Origin: Marinobacter sp. NP-4(2019)
GTDB lineage: Bacteria > Pseudomonadota > Gammaproteobacteria > Pseudomonadales > Oleiphilaceae
Assembly (NCBI RefSeq): GCF_003994855.1
Contig: NZ_CP034142.1
Coordinates: 1,116,001 to 1,180,000, forward strand
Length of the DNA: 64,000 nucleotides
Reading direction: 5' to 3'
The position numbers and the translations under genes are program-made. The notes below the pieces were generated by a model. The model worked only from the letters and a program-made list of their open reading frames with translations. It made no database searches and had not been told where the DNA came from. Numbering within the stretch: the stretch's first letter is position 1; each line of letters opens with the position of its first letter. Shown here one piece after another: positions 58,466-64,000 of the stretch.

Positions 58466-59329
58466 TCATTTTAGCTCTGTCAGCTTTGTGTGAAGCGGTG
58501 AAATGTTCACCCCTTGAGCTACGAACCCCGTGATGCCGGAGGGTTTGCTTTCCCAGATAATCCGGGCTGCGGATTCTGTCGGGAAACGTCCAAATATGCA
58601 AGCCCCGGTTCCGGTTAATCTTGCAGGTCCGAATTGTGAAAGCCATTCCAGGCCCTGATTAACCTCCGGATACAGTTTGCGAACTACATCCTCACAGTCG
58701 TTTCGGTACCTCGAGGCGTCTCCCTCAAAAGCGGGCGCTATTTTGATTCTAGGGGTGTTCCTTGTCAACCCTTGCTCGGAAAAAATCTTACCAGTGTTTA
58801 TATCGCAGGCGGGTTTAAGAACCAAAAACCAGTCTTCGGGAGGGTTGGCCGGGGTCAGTCGTTCGCCCACGCCTTCGCCCCAGGCCGCATGTCCACGAAC
58901 AAATACCGGGACGTCGGCGCCCAGTTGCAGGCCCAGTTCCGCAAGCTGATCGAGAGACAGTCCCAGTTGCCAGTAATGGTTCAGTCCCAGCAGGACCGTT
59001 GCCGCGTTGGAGCTGCCACCGCCGAGGCCGCCGCCCATGGGCAGGCGCTTGTCGACGGACAGGATCACGCCCGGAAGCTTCTGGTGCTGGGTGCCGGCCA
59101 GCAGGCGTGCGGCGCGGAGGATCAGGTTGTCGTCGTCGGCGATGCCGGGCATGGAAGGCTCAAGGCGGATGTCGTGACTGCCGTCCCTTGCCGGCCGGAA
59201 GGTGATGTCGTCGCCGTGGTCCAGGAACTGGAACAGCGTCTGCAGCTCGTGGTAGCCATCTGGCCGGCGCCCGATGATATGCAGGCAGAGATTCAGCTTG
59301 GCCGGAGAGGGGAGGGTAAAGTCGTTCAC
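58466..59329 (-). CDS. ispE: 4-diphosphocytidyl-2-C-methyl-D-erythritol kinase
   Basis: GHMP kinase of the MEP isoprenoid pathway. 287 aa. LPSPAKLNLCLHIIGRRPDGYHEL at the N-terminus, the ATP loop LPMGGGLGGGSSNAATVLLG and ARLTGTGACIFGRF at the end are diagnostic. Overlaps lolB by 4 bases. The tRNA-Gln gene follows 20 bases after its stop. Confidence 0.97.
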   Translation of the reverse strand: MNDFTLPSPAKLNLCLHIIGRRPDGYHELQTLFQFLDHGDDITFRPARDGSHDIRLEPSMPGIADDDNLILRAARLLAGTQHQKLPGVILSVDKRLPMGGGLGGGSSNAATVLLGLNHYWQLGLSLDQLAELGLQLGADVPVFVRGHAAWGEGVGERLTPANPPEDWFLVLKPACDINTGKIFSEQGLTRNTPRIKIAPAFEGDASRYRNDCEDVVRKLYPEVNQGLEWLSQFGPARLTGTGACIFGRFPTESAARIIWESKPSGITGFVAQGVNISPLHTKLTELK

Positions 59330-59973
59330 CGGCGCGGGTCCATTGTTTCGTTCCAGCGGGTGACAACCACTCTGACCCGTTTGTCTTCTTTGACCGCGGT
59401 TATACGCGCCGGCAGTGCCGGGTAGCCTGCTATAAACGGCTGCCAGCGGTCATAGCGGATTTCCCAGCCCTGCTGTCGAATCATGGCCAGTTGGTTTTCT
59501 TTGTTGAACAGCAGGCGGAAATCACCATCGGGGCCAGGTAGCCCGCGAATCCACCACACAAGGCTGTTGATAGGTAGCTGCCAGCCGGTGGCTGCTGCAA
59601 TCAGGGCTTCCGGGTCCCCCGAACGGTAGGTTTCTCCGTCGGGCAGGGTCAGCGAGATAAAGCCGGGGACGCCCTGCAGGCTGGTTCTGCCCATGCCGAG
59701 AAAGGATGACGACAGCTCCAGGTCATAGGCGTCTCGCTCCTGGATCCAGTGGTTGATAATGGCGGTACCGCTATCAGAGGGCTGTTTAACGGCGAGCTTG
59801 CCGCTCAACTCCCAGGAATGGAAATCTTTCAGGCGCTCGCTACGCTCGCTCCAGTCTGCGGGCGGTTGGTCGGTCATGCCTTCCGGAAGAGGTTCCAGCT
59901 GGATTGAGGTGCAGGCGCCCAGCGCCAGGGCGCAGGTGGCTGCCAGTAGCAGTTTGGGGCGGAACAATCTCAA
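59326..59973 (-). CDS. lolB: outer-membrane lipoprotein LolB
   Basis: Receives lipoproteins from LolA and inserts them into the outer membrane. 215 aa. Lipobox LALGAC at about residue 20. LKDFHSWELSGKLAVKQP, the FLGMGRTSLQGVPGFISLTLPDGET core and LVWWIRGLPGP match the family. It overlaps both the upstream TPR lipoprotein gene and the downstream ispE gene by 4 bases. Confidence 0.95.
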   Translation of the reverse strand: MRLFRPKLLLAATCALALGACTSIQLEPLPEGMTDQPPADWSERSERLKDFHSWELSGKLAVKQPSDSGTAIINHWIQERDAYDLELSSSFLGMGRTSLQGVPGFISLTLPDGETYRSGDPEALIAAATGWQLPINSLVWWIRGLPGPDGDFRLLFNKENQLAMIRQQGWEIRYDRWQPFIAGYPALPARITAVKEDKRVRVVVTRWNETMDPRR

Positions 59974-61724
59974 GGTGCCTGTTCTCCTGTCAGCCGTTCA
60001 ATGGTCTCAATGAGGACCGGGTGATCGGGGTCGGCATCTATGCCCTCTTTCCAGATGATGCGCGCCTGATCACGTGCGCCGGTGGACCACAGGGCCTCAC
60101 CGTAATGCGCAGATACTTCGGGGTCGGGGTAGGCGGCCCAGGCCTCCGACAGGTAAGCCAGGGCTTCTCGCGGTTGTCCCTGGAGATAGAGTACCCAGCC
60201 CATGCTGTCCAGGATCGCCGGGTTCTCGGGGTCGAGAGCCAGCGCACGTTCTATATATGCCCGGGCTTCATCCAGGCGATCACGATGGTTGGTGAGGATG
60301 TAACCCAGTGCGTTCAGGGCCACGGCATTTTCCGGGTCTTCTTCAACAATCTGTTGCAGATCCCCTTCTGCCTGCGTAGTTGATCCCATGCCATCGAACA
60401 GCATGGCGCGGGCGTAGCGAATCCGGACATTGCCCGGGAACGATTCCAGTGCGTTGGTGGCCGCCTCCAGGGCGGCTTCTTGCTGGTTCTGGTCGATCAG
60501 CAGGTTGATCTCAAGCAACCAGAAGTTCTCTGCCTGATTCGGATTGGTCTCACGCAGTTCGCGAATGTCGGTCAGTGCCGTGTCCAGTTCACCCTGTTCT
60601 GCCAGGAGCGCACTGGCCCGGGCCAGTGCGGGAAAATAGTAGTTGCCTTCCTCCACACTGCGGTAATAACCGATCGCCTGCTCGATTTTGTTTTCCTCAT
60701 CGGCAATCCGGCCCAGGTAATAGTTGGCCTCGCTGGTGTGATGGCCCTGCTGGATCAGTTGTGTCAGGTCCTGTTTGGCCAGGTCCGGTTGCCCGTTTTC
60801 CAGCGCCACCAGAGCATGTGACAGACGCAGGCTGGGGGTGTTGGGGAAGCGTTGCATCAGGCGGCTGAATTCATCCTGGGCTGCCTGCAGTTCGCCTTCA
60901 CCTATCAGCATCCGGCCGTAGAGCGTGCCCATCTGGCGGTTGCCCGGGAAGCGCCGGGTGTTGACCAGCAGGTGATCAAGGGCCTCCCGCCGGTCACCCA
61001 CCTGGTAAAGCAGGTCGCCTTTGAGAATCAGGGCAGGCTGGAAATTCGGTTCGTTCTCCAATAGCGTTTCGAGGCGTGCCAGCGCGCGCTTGGGCTGGTT
61101 GGTTACTTTCAGCAGCAGTGCCGTGCTGTATTCCAGTTCCGGAGTTCCGGGGTGGCGTTCGGCCATCTGCTGGTAAAGGGTCAGCAGTTCCCGCTGCTGC
61201 TCCGGTGGCAGGTTGCCGGCCATGGCAGCGAGGCTGTCGAAATCGGCGTCACCACCCAGGTCCATGATCTTTTCCATGTGGGACAGGGCTGTCGGCAGAT
61301 CATTGTTTCTGACCGCCTGGATGGCGGACACCCGGTGGGCCTGTAGGTTGTCCGGGTCCACTTCCAGCCATAGGCTGGCGAGCTGGCGCTGGGCATTATC
61401 ACCGTTAAGGGACTGTGCGATGCGCATCGCCCGCTCAATCACCCCTTTGTCACGGGATTGTTTGGCGGCCTTCAGGTAATTCATCAGGGTCACGTCGTAG
61501 CGGCCACGCTGGGCGGCGATCTCGCCTGACAGAAGCAGGTAGAGTACTTCCGGCTCGAAATCAGCGTACTGGATCTCCTGGTCTCCGGAGCTGGCCGGGG
61601 TGCTTCCTGTGGATGTCTGTTCTTCGTTACCGGCTGATTCGTCCGGTGTCCCGGTCAGTGTGGCACAGCCAGTGAGTGACAGCCCAAGAAGGCAGGAAAG
61701 CAACAACGGTGCGGATCTATGCAT
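59970..61724 (-). CDS. tetratricopeptide-repeat outer-membrane lipoprotein
   Basis: 584 aa from the ATG at 61724 (MHRSAPLLLSCLLGLSLTGC), chosen because it starts a signal peptide with lipobox SLTGC; ten upstream residues are in frame. The rest is TPR-like helical repeats, clearest near residues 380-540 (ENAVALNALGYILTNHRDRLDEARAYIERALALDPENPAILDS in spaced form). First gene of the operon with lolB and ispE, each overlapping by 4 bases. It is the TPR gene commonly found upstream of lolB in Pseudomonas-like bacteria; role in the envelope unproven. Confidence 0.88.
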   Translation of the reverse strand: MHRSAPLLLSCLLGLSLTGCATLTGTPDESAGNEEQTSTGSTPASSGDQEIQYADFEPEVLYLLLSGEIAAQRGRYDVTLMNYLKAAKQSRDKGVIERAMRIAQSLNGDNAQRQLASLWLEVDPDNLQAHRVSAIQAVRNNDLPTALSHMEKIMDLGGDADFDSLAAMAGNLPPEQQRELLTLYQQMAERHPGTPELEYSTALLLKVTNQPKRALARLETLLENEPNFQPALILKGDLLYQVGDRREALDHLLVNTRRFPGNRQMGTLYGRMLIGEGELQAAQDEFSRLMQRFPNTPSLRLSHALVALENGQPDLAKQDLTQLIQQGHHTSEANYYLGRIADEENKIEQAIGYYRSVEEGNYYFPALARASALLAEQGELDTALTDIRELRETNPNQAENFWLLEINLLIDQNQQEAALEAATNALESFPGNVRIRYARAMLFDGMGSTTQAEGDLQQIVEEDPENAVALNALGYILTNHRDRLDEARAYIERALALDPENPAILDSMGWVLYLQGQPREALAYLSEAWAAYPDPEVSAHYGEALWSTGARDQARIIWKEGIDADPDHPVLIETIERLTGEQAP

Positions 61725-61945
61725 GCAACATCCCGTATTCTGTATACAACGCATCTGGAACAGCCACCCCTAAGTGGGTATGTGACCATGCAGTGCCGAG
61801 GCTCTATGATGGCACAAGCATCTGATATTGCCCAACCTGTCAGCACTTCCCGAACTCTCTTGGGTTTTGGGTGGCGACCGGGGCGGCTGGTCGGTAAAAT
61901 GTCGTTAACAGTCCGTACTCTGGCAAAAGGCTACGCAACCCCGAA

Positions 61946-63232
61946 ATGGCTCTGGTTACGCTGGGAATCAATCATCGCACCGCACCGGTCGAGCTACGTG
62001 AGCGCGTCGCGTTCACGCCTGAGCGCATGGCCGAGGCCTTTGCCGAGCTCAAGGTAATGTGCGGGGCCAGTGAGGCAGCGATCCTGTCCACCTGCAATCG
62101 CACCGAACTGTACCTCGCCGGTGACGATACCTGTGCTCCCGTGGTTCTGCGTTGGCTGGCCGGATTTCATGACCTGGACGCAGCCGAGCTGGAAGAAGTG
62201 CTCTACCTGCATCGTGACGGCGATGCCGTACGCCATATGATGCGGGTTGCTGCCGGCCTCGATTCCATGGTGCTGGGCGAACCGCAAATCCTCGGGCAGC
62301 TAAAGGATGCCTACGCACTCTCGCGGGAGCACGGCGCCACAGGCACTTTCCTCTCCCGTCTCTTCGAACACACCTTTTCCGTCGCCAAGCGGGTCCGTAC
62401 CCAGACCGCCATTGGTGAAAACCCGGTATCGGTTGCCTACGCCGCTGTCAGCATGGCGCACCATATTTTTGCGGACATGTCCCGCAACAAGGCGTTGCTG
62501 ATTGGCGCCGGCAAGACCATCGAGCTGGTTGCCCGCCATCTTGCCGATGCGGGGGTGAGGGACTTCCTGGTGGCCAACCGGACACTGGAACGTGCCCAGG
62601 CGCTGGCGGAGTCCCGGGGTGGCAAGGGTATCCTTCTGTCCGACATCCCGGATCACCTTCAGGACGTGGACATTGTTATTTCGTCCACGGCCAGTCCGTT
62701 ACCGATCCTGGGTAAGGGGGCTGTCGAGCGGGCCCTGAAAAAACGCAAGCATCGGCCCTATTTCATGGTAGACATTGCCGTGCCCCGGGATATTGAGCCG
62801 GAAGTGGCTTCCCTTGCGGATGTCTACCTGTACACTGTGGACGACCTGCGCCAGGTAATCGAAGAGAACATCCGTTCCCGAGAGGGTGCCGCCCGGGAAG
62901 CGGAAAACCTGGTGACTGATGGTGTTCAGGATTTCCTGAGCCAGCTGCGGGCACTGGATGCCGTATCCACGCTCAAGCAGTTCCGGCAGCGCGCCGAGAC
63001 GCTGCGTGATACTGAAACCGAAAAGGCGCTACGGGCCCTGCGCAACGGTGGTGACCCTGAAACCGTACTGCGAAGTCTTGCCCGTGGCCTCACCAACAAA
63101 TTCCTCCACGAACCTTCCATCCAGGTTCGCAAGGCAACAACCGAAGGTCGCAGCGAAGTGACCGAGTGGCTGAGAGAACTGCATCAGCTTGATGCCCAGG
63201 ACGACGACGCCACCACCCCGGAAAAACTATGA
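61946..63232 (+). CDS. hemA: glutamyl-tRNA reductase
   Basis: First step of C5 haem synthesis: reduces glutamyl-tRNA to glutamate-1-semialdehyde with NADPH. 428 aa. GINHRTAPVELRERVAF, the catalytic Cys in LSTCNRTELYLAG, GMRVAAGLDSMVLGEPQILGQ-type segment and the dinucleotide fold (LLIGAGKTIELVARHL). The C-terminal dimerisation helix is intact. It is divergent from the TPR gene and overlaps prfA by 4 bases (ATGA), as in E. coli. Confidence 0.97.
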   Translation: MALVTLGINHRTAPVELRERVAFTPERMAEAFAELKVMCGASEAAILSTCNRTELYLAGDDTCAPVVLRWLAGFHDLDAAELEEVLYLHRDGDAVRHMMRVAAGLDSMVLGEPQILGQLKDAYALSREHGATGTFLSRLFEHTFSVAKRVRTQTAIGENPVSVAYAAVSMAHHIFADMSRNKALLIGAGKTIELVARHLADAGVRDFLVANRTLERAQALAESRGGKGILLSDIPDHLQDVDIVISSTASPLPILGKGAVERALKKRKHRPYFMVDIAVPRDIEPEVASLADVYLYTVDDLRQVIEENIRSREGAAREAENLVTDGVQDFLSQLRALDAVSTLKQFRQRAETLRDTETEKALRALRNGGDPETVLRSLARGLTNKFLHEPSIQVRKATTEGRSEVTEWLRELHQLDAQDDDATTPEKL

Positions 63233-64000
63233 AAGCATCGATCCAGAACCGCCTCGAGCAATTGTCAGATCGCTTCGAGGAAGTCAGTGCGTTATTGAGC
63301 GATTCCAGTGTTATTTCCAATCAGGACAAATTCCGTGACCTTTCCCGGGAGTTTGCCGAGATCGAGCCGATTGTTCATTGCTTCCAGGCCTGGAAAAAAT
63401 CCCTGGCCGATATTGAGGAGGCCCGTGAACTGGCTCGTGATGGCGACGCCGATATGCGGGAGATGGCCGAGGAGGAGCTGGCGCTGGCCGAGCAGAGAAC
63501 CGACGAGCTGGATGAAGAGCTGCAGCGGTTGATGCTGCCGAAAGACCCGAACGACGGCAAGAACGTGTTTCTGGAAGTGCGTGCCGGTACCGGCGGTGAC
63601 GAAGCCGCGATTTTTGCCGGCGACCTGTTCAAAATGTATTCGCGATACGCCGAGCGTCATCGTTGGCAGGTGGAAGTGATCAGCGAAAGCGAAGGCGAAC
63701 ACGGTGGCTACAAGGAGATCATTGCCCGGGTAGCGGGCGCCGGGGTTTATGGCGCGCTGAAGTTCGAATCCGGGGCGCACCGGGTACAGCGGGTGCCGGA
63801 AACCGAGTCCCAGGGGCGTATCCATACTTCAGCTTGTACCGTGGCGGTGATGCCGGAGGCGGATGAGGCTGAGACGATCGAGATCAACAAGGCGGATCTG
63901 CGAGTGGATACTTTCCGCTCCTCCGGCGCCGGTGGCCAGCACGTCAACAAGACCGATTCGGCCATCCGCATTACCCACTTGCCCACGGGGATTGTGGTGG
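63229..64000 (+). CDS. prfA: peptide chain release factor 1 (partial, 3' end beyond window)
   Basis: RF1 ends translation at UAA and UAG. The first 257 codons are present: the N-terminal helical domain (MKASIQNRLEQLSDRFEEV), the decoding domain with the PET tripeptide (RVQRVPETESQGRIHTSA) and the GGQ loop (SSGAGGQHVNKTDSA). The frame is open to the window edge. The partner prmC would be expected just after it. Confidence 0.97.
   Translation, partial: MKASIQNRLEQLSDRFEEVSALLSDSSVISNQDKFRDLSREFAEIEPIVHCFQAWKKSLADIEEARELARDGDADMREMAEEELALAEQRTDELDEELQRLMLPKDPNDGKNVFLEVRAGTGGDEAAIFAGDLFKMYSRYAERHRWQVEVISESEGEHGGYKEIIARVAGAGVYGALKFESGAHRVQRVPETESQGRIHTSACTVAVMPEADEAETIEINKADLRVDTFRSSGAGGQHVNKTDSAIRITHLPTGIVV

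Noticed and set aside
58320..58646. N-terminal extension of prs
   Set aside because: Would read through tRNA-Gln; the GTG at 58319 with AAGGA gives the normal PRPP synthase start.

Overview
The window reads as a core-chromosome segment of a marine gammaproteobacterium, most likely Marinobacter or a close relative. This is an inference from protein character and gene order; no database search was possible. The DNA is moderately GC-rich by eye and densely coded. It has almost no accessory cargo: no phage, no intact IS element and no CRISPR array.

Layout. 0-8 kb: exported peptidoglycan-binding protein, ilvD, an HDOD protein, a LON-domain protein, then a minus-strand operon of two membrane proteins with degenerate GGDEF domains and a DedA-PAP2 fusion. 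8-18 kb: the cell-wall cluster proA-nadD-rsfS-rlmH-mrdA-rodA-mltB-rlpA-dacA-ybeD-lipB, covering NAD synthesis, ribosome maturation, rod-shape peptidoglycan synthesis and lipoate transfer. 18-30 kb: a diguanylate cyclase, an ABC1 kinase, a YqaA-type membrane protein, a chemoreceptor, glutaredoxin, PPi-type phosphofructokinase, mpl-ubiX, an acyl-CoA dehydrogenase, an unknown protein and tRNA-Leu(CAG). 30-38 kb: rnr-rlmB, the rpsF-rpsR-(membrane protein)-rplI operon, dnaB and alr. 38-45 kb: a small unknown protein, an RmlD-like protein, an Anr/FNR regulator, fabB, an Mpo1-like protein, an AraC regulator, a ylqF-type GTPase and a Spy-like periplasmic protein. 45-54 kb: an RND/MMPL exporter, a second chemoreceptor, lipA, metY, a periplasmic coiled-coil protein, an SMR-PACE efflux pair and tRNA-Met. 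54-64 kb: a phosphopantetheinyl transferase, ychF, pth, rplY, prs, tRNA-Gln(TTG), ispE, lolB and a TPR lipoprotein, all on the minus strand, then hemA and prfA divergently; prfA runs off the end.

Most striking structure. The convergent gap at 45083-45462 carries two inverted copies of an intergenic element. Each has a 52-base core, 48/52 identical between copies, flanked by perfect 23-24 bp inverted arms. The arm sequence differs between copies while the pairing is kept. A degenerate fragment of a third copy follows. This is the best candidate here for an undescribed element. A second, different hairpin family (REP-like, about 50-base spacing) lies at 55777-55902.

Other points. Two genes, the membrane protein between rpsR and rplI and ylqF, are each broken by one missing G in a G run, which suggests homopolymer sequence errors. 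FNR-type boxes sit in front of the anr gene and of the RmlD-like gene.
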